Source of the DNA: JBQTGK01 sp052400665 | GTDB taxonomy: Bacteria > Bacteroidota > Bacteroidia > Bacteroidales > Marinifilaceae | Assembly: GCA_052400665.1 (NCBI GenBank) | Contig: JBQTGK010000002.1 | Reading direction: 5' to 3' (one strand) | Length of the DNA: 64,000 bases | Shown here: positions 25,655 through 35,831 of the stretch, piece after piece | Layout of the letters: each line of letters starts with the position of its first letter | Position numbering within the stretch: the first letter of the stretch is position 1 | Notes under the pieces: generated by a model | What the model saw: the letters and a program-made list of their open reading frames with translations, nothing else | Database searches by the model: none | Told to the model about the DNA's origin: nothing | Program-made: the position numbers and the translations under genes

Positions 25655-28288
25655 TTAAAAATTAAACTTCAATTTTACGCCAGTATCGCGGTGCTGCTTG
25701 CCATCGAAACTCCAAAATACTTCCACATCAAGCAGAAGGAAAATCTGCGATAAGCCATAACCTACTTCCCAGTAGTTTTGTTTATTGGCATGAGTTAGGT
25801 AATTGGCAAATAAGTTTTCCTGAATGGCAAGTGAGTTGTTTAAAATAGGCAAGCGTTTAAGTAGAAAACGATCGGAGGTATATTGCAAATGTGCTTCCAG
25901 ATAATCTTCGTTTGTAGAGTGTTGGTAGTAATCCAGCAATCGGAAGGTATCCCACGAACTGCCAAGCATTACTGTTGGTTTACTGGTATTAAAATGGCGA
26001 TAATCAGCAAAAAAAGTTTTTTTGTGCGAAAGAAAACTACCTGCTTTTAGCTTATACTCTAGTCGGTCGTTAAAACCAATATCGAATGCTTGTTTTAGTG
26101 ATGTTTCCAAAAGAGAATAATCGGTTTCCGAATCGAACACATCTTTAAGGCCTTTTTTGTAGAGTAGCGAGAATGTTGGCTGAGCGTGATAGCTGATCAT
26201 ACGTTTAACACCTTGTTTTACGGTATATCTATGGCGAGGGGTATAGTCCAGTTGAGCAATAAAAGTTAAGGCCTTATTATCGCGTACCAATTCAGGATTT
26301 ATTCCTTCCGGAATGTTCGATGAATAGTCCTGATCATCAGGATTGGAAATGTACCAGCTGTTGGTATTGTACAGTTGTTTTCTGTTGGCATATTCCAGTT
26401 CTGTATAAAGATTTAGGCCATTTGAAAGATCCGTTTCGTGCCAGATGCTCACATAATTTTTATCGTAGAGTTTTAGGTAATTATCTTTAAAATACAAGCT
26501 ACTTATTGCGTTTAACATTGGATTAATTCCCGATTCCTCATTAAAATCGACAGCCTTGCTTCCTGCTTCAAAGGCAATCCAGGCACGTTTCATTCCGTTG
26601 TAACGGTAACTACTTTTAATCGAGAAATCGAGATGCTCACGAGAAAATGCATAGGTAGGAGCCGATGTTAATTCGAAATAATGCCCCAAAGTATCTTTTT
26701 TTGAATACGAGAAAGGAGCTTCGAAAGTAAACCCCTGAACCGTATTATAGGAAATTTTATCGATAGCAAAAAGACCAGGAACCGATAAACGAGAATTTTC
26801 TTCTTTGTATCGATAGGTTTTACCAAACAGGATGTGATTGAATTTAAATTCGCGATTGGCTCTGCGAACTGAGTCTTTGTATTCTGGTGTGTTACGCACA
26901 ATTTTGAGAGAATCTTTTTGGTCGAAACTAATTTTCTCATCATCAGAAAGTGGGATAGGGCGCATTTCTGCCCAATACAAAGAGTCTTTGTTTTTGGCAT
27001 CTTTCGCCATTTTTACTTTCTCTATTTTTATTTCCAGAGGTTCTTTTATTTTCTCTTTTTTCTTTTCCTGATTTTCTTTCTCCATCAGTCGATACAGCTT
27101 TCGCATATCCCCATTGTCCATATCGTTTTTTTCCAAAAGATTTTGAATGTCCTCTTTTCGTTTTTTCTCCCTGGTCGACAGAATTTCAGAATCTTTACCA
27201 TCGGTTAATTGGCTGATATCTTTTTCTTCCTGTTTTCTGGCTAGCTCTTGTTGTTTTAATAAATCATGATTTAAATCCGGATTCAATTTTACTTTGTAAT
27301 CTTTAATCGAGGCAACATACATTCCCTCCAAACCAAATCCCAAGCCTTTAAATTTAATTTCGAAATCGAAACTTACAGGCATCCACACCTCTTTTGTTAC
27401 GGGAGCATACAATTGATGCATCTGAACATCGGTCATGGGAAGAGTGAGTTGTAAATCGGCAGAATGAATGTTCCAGTAGGTTTCGCTAATGTTTAAGTAT
27501 CCGCGAAACAAATCTTTTCCTTTTCGTTTAGGGATTACTTTAATGCGATTTATGGTTCTTCCCTGATCTTCAAAAACCGATTCCAATTGAAATTTGTATA
27601 CACTAAAAGCGGTTTTGTCGAGTGGCGAAATAAATCCATCGTCACGGGTATTGTATAAGTTTGCAGTAATAAACTGCATCGGATTTGCCTGATCATCCAA
27701 TCCCGATGTTCGAATAGAAATTACTTCTTCCTCAACTTTATTGGGCAATTTAAAATGAATTTTTGAGATATTTTCGGTTACGAACGTTTTTCCTACGCTA
27801 ATATCTTGTTCGGCTAATTTCTTTTTAAAAAGTCGGGGTACACTGGTTATTTTTCCCGATCCTTTCAGGTATACCTTATTATCGTATTCGCTAACCTGTT
27901 TGGTGTAATAATCGCCCATGGCAATGGCTTTTCGCATTACATAGTAAGCCGGATCTTCACCACTTGCCAGTATTTTTACTTCAGTTAACTGATAAGTTTG
28001 AGGAGCTAAGGCTACATCCATTTCCAGATCATTCCCGTTCATGTTAACTGTTACTTCTTTGGTTTTAAAGCCCAGATATCGGTATTGTAAATTCCATTCT
28101 CCAGCTGGCAGATCGAGGCGGTATTTACCTTCGATATTTGAAGTAGTTCCGCTTGCCAAATCTGTAATGTAGATATTGGCAAAGGGAATGGCATTTCCAT
28201 CGGTATCGGTAATTTTTCCTGAAATTTGTTGTGAGAATAAAGTTGCAGGGAATAAGAAAAATAGTAGGAATAGGAAATTTTTTGTCAT
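25655..28288 (-). CDS. DUF5686 outer-membrane protein with carboxypeptidase-like N-terminal domain
   Basis: An 877-residue exported protein with signal peptide ending TLFSQ. Residues about 20-105 form a carboxypeptidase regulatory-like beta-sandwich (ISGKITDTDGNAIPFANIYI ... YRYLGFKTKEV). The DUF5686 region follows, beginning near DPAYYVMRKAIA. A long, highly charged Lys/Glu-rich helical segment (about 345-430, KQQELARKQEEKD ... KKKEKIKE) separates it from a C-terminal half rich in alternating beta-strands ending VKLKFNF, as expected for an outer-membrane barrel. Such proteins are common in Bacteroidota; their role is not established. Single-gene unit. Confidence 0.85.
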   Translation of the reverse strand: MTKNFLFLLFFLFPATLFSQQISGKITDTDGNAIPFANIYITDLASGTTSNIEGKYRLDLPAGEWNLQYRYLGFKTKEVTVNMNGNDLEMDVALAPQTYQLTEVKILASGEDPAYYVMRKAIAMGDYYTKQVSEYDNKVYLKGSGKITSVPRLFKKKLAEQDISVGKTFVTENISKIHFKLPNKVEEEVISIRTSGLDDQANPMQFITANLYNTRDDGFISPLDKTAFSVYKFQLESVFEDQGRTINRIKVIPKRKGKDLFRGYLNISETYWNIHSADLQLTLPMTDVQMHQLYAPVTKEVWMPVSFDFEIKFKGLGFGLEGMYVASIKDYKVKLNPDLNHDLLKQQELARKQEEKDISQLTDGKDSEILSTREKKRKEDIQNLLEKNDMDNGDMRKLYRLMEKENQEKKKEKIKEPLEIKIEKVKMAKDAKNKDSLYWAEMRPIPLSDDEKISFDQKDSLKIVRNTPEYKDSVRRANREFKFNHILFGKTYRYKEENSRLSVPGLFAIDKISYNTVQGFTFEAPFSYSKKDTLGHYFELTSAPTYAFSREHLDFSIKSSYRYNGMKRAWIAFEAGSKAVDFNEESGINPMLNAISSLYFKDNYLKLYDKNYVSIWHETDLSNGLNLYTELEYANRKQLYNTNSWYISNPDDQDYSSNIPEGINPELVRDNKALTFIAQLDYTPRHRYTVKQGVKRMISYHAQPTFSLLYKKGLKDVFDSETDYSLLETSLKQAFDIGFNDRLEYKLKAGSFLSHKKTFFADYRHFNTSKPTVMLGSSWDTFRLLDYYQHSTNEDYLEAHLQYTSDRFLLKRLPILNNSLAIQENLFANYLTHANKQNYWEVGYGLSQIFLLLDVEVFWSFDGKQHRDTGVKLKFNF

Positions 28289-28639
28289 GTTTGGCTTTTG
28301 TTTTATGTGACGCTTATGGGGTTACTATAGTTACAGTTGATGCTAAAAAGAGAACTGAATTTAGTTGTTGTCTTTAATTAGAATGCATTGGACATGATAT
28401 TGGTTGCCTGAGATTAAAAAACATACAAAACAATATATTTTATACTATCAATTGTGAATTTAAATAAAAAAGAAATATTCTGGTAAACAGTTTTGTGTAT
28501 TTTATGTTTTTTTAACAGCTTAAGAAAACTCATGTTGTAAGTTTGGAATTCCGACTTGAGTTCTGATTCCCAATATATTTTTTGTAATCGTTTAAGCAGC
28601 GAGAATCATAAATATCTTACACAATCTGCGTCTAAATAG
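28289..28639. other. Gene-free stretch upstream of the DUF5686 gene
   Basis: No reading frame, RNA or clear operator seen; it should hold the minus-strand promoter of the gene ending at 25655. Confidence 0.4.
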
Positions 28640-28669
28640 AAAAAAAGCTGCCTCTTTCGAAACAGCTTT
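28640..28669 (-). terminator. Terminator of the ABC transporter operon
   Basis: AAAGCTG (28644-28650) and CAGCTTT (28663-28669); on the minus strand a T run follows the stem. It lies seven bases past the permease stop. Confidence 0.8.
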
Positions 28670-28675
28670 GATAGT

Positions 28676-30322
28676 TTAGTTTTTAATCTTATTCCAGGAT
28701 ATTTTCCTGAAACTACGTAATCTTATGTAGACTATAAGAGCTAGAATCGGTATTGCAGCAGGTATTCCATAAGGAATAAAGCTAAGTCCATAATGCAGAA
28801 GACCAATTGCTGTTGCTGATATCATTAACAACATTCCTTTCAGAAAGTTTCCACCAGCATCTTGTGTTTCTCTTTCTTTGGTAAATGGAAGAATAGGATC
28901 GCTCCACGATTGCATTAAAGATGAAACAATTACGATAGAAAGAAAGCCATAAATCAAATCATCAATTACTTGAATACCCCAAATTGTTAGGGCTGCTGCC
29001 GATATAATGATATAAATAGGAATATAATATTTTACCATTACCGATTTGAATGATCCCAATAAAACATCGCCCGGTTTATCAATTGGGAGAATCTGGTAGA
29101 ACCAGCTCGATTTGTTCTGATCGCTGTATCCCAATTGCTGAGTAATGCTAAAAGAAACAACAATGGTAGTATAAATAAACCAAAGGTATTTATTGCTTTC
29201 GGCAAGAGCTTCTATACTAAATGTTTCCTTTGTTTTAAAGGCAAATATCAAAATAAAGATAAAGATGTAACCAAAGGAAGGGTATGCAGATTGTTTGAAT
29301 TTTCGTTCGCGTCCGCTTATGAGCCAAACCATATTAAAAGCTGTTGATTCCACCTGATTTTTTGTGAATATTCTGCTTAGTCTGGAACTTAAGCTTCTGT
29401 TTTCATTTTTTTCTTTGATTACTTTTTTTTCTTTGTTACCTGCGGTGTCGAGTTGAGCTAATGCATTGTTAAACTTTGGAGCCAGTACCTTCACAACAAA
29501 AACCAAACTGATAATCGGAACCAAAACAGCACAACTAAAAAAGATCAAGTGCGATAGGTCGTAAGTGTTTGTAATGTAGGCATCAAAGCTACCACTCATC
29601 CACAAAGGAGGAACCAGGTAAGACCACCAGTGAATTTGCATTTGAATATTGCTTACATCATACACATCCATCATTTGTGGCATTAGCTGATAAGCCCCCA
29701 TAAACAAAATGGCCATGGCAATCTGGAAATACACAATAATGTCTTTCAGTTTTTGTCCACTTACCAAATTCATTACTCCCAAATAGAAAATATTGGTTAA
29801 AAACAAGGTGAAAAGCGCTGCAAATAATAGGAGTAAAAGCAGAATAATGGTGGCAATAAATCCATGGTTGATAATGCTTGTAATCATCATGAATAGCGAT
29901 AAAGATAAACTCATGTGGAGCATGTAACAGGCAATATGAAGAATTTTTGCCAGCACAATGGTTCTGCTATTTATTGGGCGTGGCATTAATATGCTATTGT
30001 CTCGGGTATCCATCAATACATTGGTAAATTCCGATATCATTAACATAGCAATCATCATCATTACAAAAGCAAAGAAAATAGTATAACTTACCATTGGGTT
30101 TTTTATTCTAATGCATATTAAGCCTATAAACGCACCCAATACGCTGTAAACTAAGGTTTGCAGGAGTAATTGATTGTTAGAATTTTTTCCTTTTTGCGAC
30201 AAAGATATACTTCTGCGGTTGTCCATTTTTAGTTTCGCAGAAAGAATAATGCAAAGCTGATGATAGTCGGCTCCCATTGCATTTATTAATCCCTTAAATG
30301 GGAGTAAAATAGATTTTACCAT
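28676..30322 (-). CDS. ABC transporter membrane permease
   Basis: A 548-residue polytopic inner-membrane protein with about twelve hydrophobic segments in two sets, separated by a charged cytoplasmic stretch near 290-335 (NKEKKVIKEKNENRSLSSRL). The gene begins five bases after the ATPase gene on the same strand, so the two form one exporter. The substrate is unknown; no accessory membrane-fusion or outer-membrane gene is adjacent. The size and doubled layout differ from the usual 250-400 residue ABC-2 permease, suggesting two fused half-permeases in one chain. Confidence 0.85.
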   Translation of the reverse strand: MVKSILLPFKGLINAMGADYHQLCIILSAKLKMDNRRSISLSQKGKNSNNQLLLQTLVYSVLGAFIGLICIRIKNPMVSYTIFFAFVMMMIAMLMISEFTNVLMDTRDNSILMPRPINSRTIVLAKILHIACYMLHMSLSLSLFMMITSIINHGFIATIILLLLLLFAALFTLFLTNIFYLGVMNLVSGQKLKDIIVYFQIAMAILFMGAYQLMPQMMDVYDVSNIQMQIHWWSYLVPPLWMSGSFDAYITNTYDLSHLIFFSCAVLVPIISLVFVVKVLAPKFNNALAQLDTAGNKEKKVIKEKNENRSLSSRLSRIFTKNQVESTAFNMVWLISGRERKFKQSAYPSFGYIFIFILIFAFKTKETFSIEALAESNKYLWFIYTTIVVSFSITQQLGYSDQNKSSWFYQILPIDKPGDVLLGSFKSVMVKYYIPIYIIISAAALTIWGIQVIDDLIYGFLSIVIVSSLMQSWSDPILPFTKERETQDAGGNFLKGMLLMISATAIGLLHYGLSFIPYGIPAAIPILALIVYIRLRSFRKISWNKIKN

Positions 30323-30327
30323 GCTCC

Positions 30328-31125
30328 CTAGTTTTCGAATACGTTAATAATTTCTTCTGCCTTTTTGCTGTGTCCCGATGTCCCGGTTAATGCGGTGAAC
30401 AACGATTCCAGCGAGCCGGTACTTGCTTTTGAGTTTAATTCCTCAAAACTACCATCAGCTACTACTTTTCCCTGATCGATGAGTATAATTCGGTCGGATA
30501 TTTTTTCTACCACATCCATAATGTGAGAACTGTAGAAAATAGTTTTGCCTTCTTTGGCCAGTTGTGTCAGAATCTCTTTTACAATAATCACCGAATTGGC
30601 ATCTAAGCCCGATAAGGGTTCATCCATGAAAATGATATCCGGATTGTGAATTAAACCTGAGATAATTAAGATTTTCTGACGCATTCCTTTCGAGAAAGAA
30701 TTCAATCTCTCATCGGCATGAGCCTTCATCTCAAATAAATCAAGAAGTTTTTCAGTTTTAGTAGTAATATCACTTATCGACATGCCATGCAATTCGCCAA
30801 CAAATTGCAAATATTCACGTGGAGTCAGTGTTTCGTATAAAACAGCATTTTCCGGAATGTATCCAATTCTTTTTTTGATATTTGTAGCTTCCTTTTTTAA
30901 ATCCATTCCAAGGATCGTTATCTCACCTTCAAAATCGGTTAATAATCCACATAAAACTTTAACAGTTGTTGATTTTCCTGCGCCATTTGGGCCAATATAT
31001 CCTATAATCTGACCCGGTTTTATTTCCAAATCAATTCCTTTCAATACCTTATTTTCTGCTCTACCATTTTGGTAACTTTTTTCAAGATTTTGAATGCTGA
31101 TTACAGTATTTTGATTTTCGTGCAT
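30328..31125 (-). CDS. ABC transporter ATP-binding protein
   Basis: A 265-residue ABC ATPase: Walker A GPNGAGKST (about 42-50), Q-loop region GYIPENAVLYETLTPREYL, signature NSFSKGMRQK in place of LSGGQ, Walker B DIIFMDEPLSGLD and the H-loop SSH. This form is typical of ABC-2 exporters with degenerate signatures (FSKGM). It is upstream of and cotranscribed with the 548-residue permease. Divergent from htpG across a 257-base gap. Confidence 0.93.
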   Translation of the reverse strand: MHENQNTVISIQNLEKSYQNGRAENKVLKGIDLEIKPGQIIGYIGPNGAGKSTTVKVLCGLLTDFEGEITILGMDLKKEATNIKKRIGYIPENAVLYETLTPREYLQFVGELHGMSISDITTKTEKLLDLFEMKAHADERLNSFSKGMRQKILIISGLIHNPDIIFMDEPLSGLDANSVIIVKEILTQLAKEGKTIFYSSHIMDVVEKISDRIILIDQGKVVADGSFEELNSKASTGSLESLFTALTGTSGHSKKAEEIINVFEN

Positions 31126-31382
31126 AGTTTTTTTCTTGGTTTAATAATGTATCTAAAAGTAAGATAAAGTTAAATAGAATGTTTGTTAAATTATGATTTT
31201 TCGATTTTCCAGCTGATTTGATCGGGAAAATGAAGTTTTTGCACGATTTTATTGATCCAAACTGACAGATTCCTGCATTTTTTACACATTTTCTGTCTTA
31301 ATGACAGTTTTACAGTATTGGCATAAGCTTTGACTATTGGCAAGCTGAAAAATTGTAATTAAACTTTTAAAATAATATAAGT

Positions 31383-33434
31383 ATGTCAACAGGAAAAATT
31401 GGTGTTACCAGTCAGGATCTGTTTCCAATCATTAAGAAATTTTTGTACTCAGATCACGATATCTTTTTAAGAGAGATTGTATCGAATGCAGTAGATGCAA
31501 CTCAAAAATTGAAAACTTTAGCTTCAACAGGTGAGTTTAAAGGTGAATTAGGTGACCTAACTGTTCGTGTGAACATTGATAAAGAAGCCAAAACCATTAC
31601 CATTTCGGATAGAGGAATTGGTATGACTCAGGATGAAATCGAAAAGTACATCAATCAGATTGCATTTTCTGGAGCTGAAGAGTTTCTTGATAAATACAAA
31701 GATCAGGCTAACGCAATTATTGGTCACTTTGGTTTAGGATTTTACTCTTCGTTTATGATTTCTGATCGAGTGGATATTGTAACTTTATCGCATAAAGAAG
31801 GTTCAAAAGCTGTTAAATGGAGTTGCGAGGGAAATCCGGAATATTCTCTTGAAGAGGTAGAGAAAGCTGAAAGAGGAACCGATATTGTAATGCATGTTTC
31901 GGAAGAGGAAGAAGCTTTTTTAGAGCAGAGTCGTATTCAGGAATTATTAAATAAGTACTGTAAATTCTTACCTATTGAAATTGCCTTTGGAAAAAAGACA
32001 GAATACAAAGATGGTAAGCAGGAAGAAACCGACGAGGACAATATTATTAACGATACAAATCCTGCATGGACTAAGAAACCTGCAGATTTGAAAGAGGAAG
32101 ATTATGGTAATTTTTACCGTCAGTTGTACCCAATGGGAGAGGATCCATTGTTCCACATTCACCTTAATGTGGATTATCCTTTTAACCTAACTGGTATATT
32201 ATACTTCCCAAAAATTAAGAACAGTGTAGAAATTCAAAAGAATAAAATTCAGTTGTACTGCAACCAGGTTTTTGTAACCGATTCAGTTGAGGGTATTGTT
32301 CCTGAATTTTTAACTCTTCTGCATGGTGTTATCGATTCACCAGATATTCCTTTAAATGTTTCTCGTTCATATTTGCAGAGCGATGGTAATGTGAAGAAAA
32401 TTTCGAATCATATCACTAAAAAGGTTGCCGATAGCCTGAACGATATTTTTAAGAAAGATCGTAAAGATTTTGAAGAGAAATGGGATGATTTACGCATGTT
32501 CGTACAGTACGGAATGTTGACCGAAGAGAAATTTTACGATCGTGCCAAGAAATTCTTTATGGTGAAAAATACCGAAGGAAAATATTTTACTTTGGAAGAA
32601 TATGAAGCCATCATCAAAGAAAATCAGACTGATAAGGACAAGAATATGATTACTTTGTATGCAACAGATGTTGATGCACAGTACACTTATATTGAGGCTG
32701 CTAAAGCAAAAGGTTACGATGTTTTGGTTATGGATAGTCAGTTGGATAATCACTTGATTAACCATTTAGAGCAAAAAACACCAACAACTAAATATGTTCG
32801 TGTAGACTCCGATATTATCGATAAACTAATTCAAAAAGATGAGGTAAAAGCATCTAAATTAACTGAGGAACAAAGAAATGATTTGATTCCTGTATTTAAT
32901 GCTCATTTACCATCGGAAAAGGTAAATTACCTTGTTACTTTTGAATCTTTAGGAGAGGATTCGCAGCCACTAATGATTACACAGGCAGAATTTATGCGCC
33001 GAATGAAAGATATGGCTGCCATGAATGCCGGTATGGGATTTTATGGTGAAATGCCAGATTCTTACAACCTGGTTGTTAATTCCGATCATGCTTTAATTGG
33101 GGATATTCTTAAGGATAAAGAATCAAAAATGGGCGACAGTCTTACCGAGGTTTCGGCTAAACTAAAACCATTATTCGAAGAACGAGATGCTTTAGAAGCT
33201 TTAAAGAAAGATAAGAAAGACGAAGAAGTTCCTCAGGAAGAGAAAGATAAAATGGCTGATATTCAGAAACAAATAACTGAAGTAAATGCCGAGAAAGAAG
33301 AGTTGTTAAAAGGATATGGTAAAGATAATCAATTGGTAAAACAATTAATCGATCTTGCTTTACTAGCTAACAATATGTTGAAAGGTGAGGAATTGGCAAA
33401 ATTCGTAAAACGTAGCGTTGAAATGATCAAATAA
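31383..33434 (+). CDS. htpG: Hsp90-family chaperone HtpG
   Basis: A 683-residue cytosolic chaperone. The GHKL ATP-binding domain has FLREIVSNAVDA, ISDRGIGMT and GHFGLGFYSSFM (N box, G1 and G2 equivalents). The middle domain carries the catalytic-loop Arg in NVSRSYLQSD, and the C-terminal dimerisation domain ends without the eukaryotic MEEVD. An insertion of charged residues (KKDKKDEEVPQEEKDK) lies near 605-625. The gene is followed by a strong terminator. Its promoter region has two direct copies of TATTGGCA at 31316 and 31335. Confidence 0.97.
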   Translation: MSTGKIGVTSQDLFPIIKKFLYSDHDIFLREIVSNAVDATQKLKTLASTGEFKGELGDLTVRVNIDKEAKTITISDRGIGMTQDEIEKYINQIAFSGAEEFLDKYKDQANAIIGHFGLGFYSSFMISDRVDIVTLSHKEGSKAVKWSCEGNPEYSLEEVEKAERGTDIVMHVSEEEEAFLEQSRIQELLNKYCKFLPIEIAFGKKTEYKDGKQEETDEDNIINDTNPAWTKKPADLKEEDYGNFYRQLYPMGEDPLFHIHLNVDYPFNLTGILYFPKIKNSVEIQKNKIQLYCNQVFVTDSVEGIVPEFLTLLHGVIDSPDIPLNVSRSYLQSDGNVKKISNHITKKVADSLNDIFKKDRKDFEEKWDDLRMFVQYGMLTEEKFYDRAKKFFMVKNTEGKYFTLEEYEAIIKENQTDKDKNMITLYATDVDAQYTYIEAAKAKGYDVLVMDSQLDNHLINHLEQKTPTTKYVRVDSDIIDKLIQKDEVKASKLTEEQRNDLIPVFNAHLPSEKVNYLVTFESLGEDSQPLMITQAEFMRRMKDMAAMNAGMGFYGEMPDSYNLVVNSDHALIGDILKDKESKMGDSLTEVSAKLKPLFEERDALEALKKDKKDEEVPQEEKDKMADIQKQITEVNAEKEELLKGYGKDNQLVKQLIDLALLANNMLKGEELAKFVKRSVEMIK

Positions 33435-33455
33435 TAATGATCCTTAGATATTATG

Positions 33456-33488
33456 AAAGCCGGACTCTTGAGTCCGGCTTTATTTTTT
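33456..33488 (+). terminator. Terminator of htpG
   Basis: AAAGCCGGACTC / GAGTCCGGCTTT (33456-33481), perfect 12-bp stem with a two-base centre, then ATTTTTT. Confidence 0.92.
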
Positions 33489-33650
33489 GATCTTTTCGAA
33501 GACTAGTTAATAGCTGGGAATTTGCAATTTTGTTAAAACATTATTTTCTGAAGAATATACTATTTCTGATTGGAAGTTGTTATTCTAAGCAAGAAGTTCT
33601 TGAACTATTTTTTTTGCCAGACTGGAGAGCTTCTTGCGTAAATTTAGTAG

Positions 33651-33677
33651 TGCAAAAAAAAAGCCCAATAGGGCTTT
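33651..33677 (-). terminator. Terminator of the DEAD-box helicase gene
   Basis: AAAGCCC / GGGCTTT (33660-33677) with a four-base loop; the minus-strand tail is nine T. It begins three bases past the helicase stop. Confidence 0.87.
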
Positions 33678-33680
33678 TCA

Positions 33681-35018
33681 TTATTTCTTTTTATATCTGT
33701 TTCTTTTCTTTTGATTTCGTTTTTGAGCTTCCAATTGTTTTTGTCGACCTTTCGACATTGAAGGAGTCTTAGAGTTTTTAGCAGATTTTTTGTGAAAAGC
33801 TCCGCTCTTTACATCCAAACGAACCGTATTTTTAATTTTAATATTTCGGGTTTGTTTTTTCTCATCTTCTAAAAGCTGAGAGGTAATTTCAACATCTAAA
33901 GGAACCGACTCCAGCGATACTGGTTTTTGAATTAATTCCTCAATCTTTTCCATTAATTCCTCTTCTCCGGCATTCACAAAACTAATAGCTGTACCTTCTT
34001 TTTCGGCACGTCCTGTTCTACCTACACGGTGAACATATTCTACATAGTTAGAAGGAATATCGAAGTTAATTACGTGGCTAATATCATCAATATCGATACC
34101 ACGGGCAGCTACATCCGAGGCAACCATAACTCTTGCACGTCCTTCTTTAAATGCATTTAATGCATTAATACGAGTATTCTGCGCCTTGTTCGAGTGAATA
34201 ACACTAAGATCTTCGCCAAGAATAGTTTCCAGGCGTTCCACTATTCTGTCAGCATTTTTTTTGGTCTCGGTAAAAACCATCACCTTATTAAATACTTCTT
34301 TGTCTTCCAGTAAATATTTTAACAGATTAATTTTACTTAGAATATTTGGTGCCTGATATTGTATTTGGTGGATGTTTTTTACGGTAGATGCCTGAGGAGC
34401 AACTTCAATTCGATCTGGGTTTAGCAGAAATGAATCGGCCATTTGAGCAATTGTATCCGAGAAAGTTGCCGAGAACAATAAGTTCTGATGAGCTTCAGGT
34501 AAAATCTCAAAAATAGCATTTAACTGCGGCATGAAACCTAAGTCCATCATTTTATCAGCTTCATCAATAACTAAGGTTTTGATTTGTGTAAATTTCAGGA
34601 TTCGGGTCATGTAGATATCCATTAGGCGACCCGGGGTTGCCACAATAATATCAACACCTTCATATAGTTTTTCTTTTTGAGTGTTGATATTTACACCACC
34701 GTAAACGCCAACAGCTCTAATATCCATATAAGGAGTTAGTAATTCGATTGTTTCTACAACCTGCAGCACTAATTCTCGAGTTGGAACCACAATTAAGGCT
34801 CTGGGATCATAGCCTTTTGCATAAGCCAGTTTCATCAAAATAGGCATTAGGTAGGCTAAAGTCTTTCCTGTTCCGGTTTGGGCTATTCCAATAATATCTT
34901 TTCCCGATCGAACCGGAGAAAATACTTTGTGCTGAATATCAGTCGGTTTTTCGAAACCGGCTTCGTCCAGCGCCATTCTAATTTGTTTGCTTAATTTGAT
35001 ATCGTCGAATGAATTCAT
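33681..35018 (-). CDS. DEAD-box ATP-dependent RNA helicase (RhlE-like)
   Basis: A 445-residue RNA helicase with all core motifs: Q motif (FEKPTDIQ), AQTGTGKT (Walker A), PTRELVLQ, TPGRLMD, DEAD, SAT, ARGIDID and HRVGRTGRAEKEG. The C-terminal tail of about 70 residues is very basic (KGRQKQLEAQKRNQKKRNRYKKK) and likely binds RNA. RhlE-type proteins act in ribosome assembly and RNA decay, often important in the cold. Single gene with its own terminator. Confidence 0.93.
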   Translation of the reverse strand: MNSFDDIKLSKQIRMALDEAGFEKPTDIQHKVFSPVRSGKDIIGIAQTGTGKTLAYLMPILMKLAYAKGYDPRALIVVPTRELVLQVVETIELLTPYMDIRAVGVYGGVNINTQKEKLYEGVDIIVATPGRLMDIYMTRILKFTQIKTLVIDEADKMMDLGFMPQLNAIFEILPEAHQNLLFSATFSDTIAQMADSFLLNPDRIEVAPQASTVKNIHQIQYQAPNILSKINLLKYLLEDKEVFNKVMVFTETKKNADRIVERLETILGEDLSVIHSNKAQNTRINALNAFKEGRARVMVASDVAARGIDIDDISHVINFDIPSNYVEYVHRVGRTGRAEKEGTAISFVNAGEEELMEKIEELIQKPVSLESVPLDVEITSQLLEDEKKQTRNIKIKNTVRLDVKSGAFHKKSAKNSKTPSMSKGRQKQLEAQKRNQKKRNRYKKK

Positions 35019-35127
35019 CGCGGTATTTTTATTGAAAATTTCAGCAAAAATAGTTAAAATAAGTGAATGTGTGAATTTGTATGAAGTGATTGAACGAAAA
35101 AAATGAATTTAAATTCAATACACTACT

Positions 35128-35652
35128 TTATTTCCAAATTAAACCAATTTCTTCTTTTAATGCATTAATGGCAATATCAATGGGCGGTTTTTGCAATTGC
35201 ATGTGTGCTTCTATAACCGATTTACTTAGTCCTAGCGACGAATCGGTAGGAATTAATTGTAAAGCTTCTGCATTTATTAGTTGAACCATAGCTTCTTTTG
35301 CATTTTTAATTTGCGTCCAAAGTTGGGGAGAGATATAAATCTGTTGAGATAAATTGTGTTCGAATTCTGTTCTTATTGCATTTACTAATTTCTGTTGAAA
35401 TTGTTGATTGTTTAATCCTGCTGTATTTTCACGAATTATTAAGGATTCAGGATGAATACGTTCCAGAAAAAGGATTAAGCGTTCATAGGCTTGCAGTCGT
35501 ATTGGAGTAATTTCCTGTTGATTGGAAAGGTATAAGTCCATTTTTTGTTTTTGATGTTCACGACGTAAAAATGCACGAATTACAATATATGCTGCCATAA
35601 AAACTACCAGTGATGGTAGTATATACTTACTTATTTCTAAAAAGTCTTTCAT
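35128..35652 (-). CDS. Membrane-anchored protein of unknown function
   Basis: A 174-residue protein with one N-terminal membrane segment (about 9-27, YILPSLVVFMAAYIVIRAFL) followed by a basic patch and a predicted helical cytoplasmic domain. Recognisable phrases include LQAYERLILFLERIHPESLI and LSQQIYISPQLWTQIKNAKE. A conserved Bacteroidota family of this layout exists, but I cannot name it with confidence. It is 109 bases upstream of the helicase on the same strand. Function unknown. Confidence 0.75.
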   Translation of the reverse strand: MKDFLEISKYILPSLVVFMAAYIVIRAFLRREHQKQKMDLYLSNQQEITPIRLQAYERLILFLERIHPESLIIRENTAGLNNQQFQQKLVNAIRTEFEHNLSQQIYISPQLWTQIKNAKEAMVQLINAEALQLIPTDSSLGLSKSVIEAHMQLQKPPIDIAINALKEEIGLIWK

Positions 35653-35831
35653 TTTTTATACTTCCTTAATGATTTTTTGAATTTTATGAGCTCCCCGAAT
35701 GTCTAAAAAGATTATATTTACACACTGATAGCAGAATTAGTTGTAAGATACAATTTTGTTTTGCTAGCATGGGGGAATTATTTTAAACAAAAGTATTAAC
35801 CAAATTATTAAATCCCTAAATTTAATCTAGA

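Noticed and set aside
31316..31345. Sigma-54 promoter upstream of htpG
   Set aside because: TTGGCA with a downstream TTTGA looks like a -24/-12 site at first, but the -12 GC is missing and the spacing does not fit; direct repeats are the better description.
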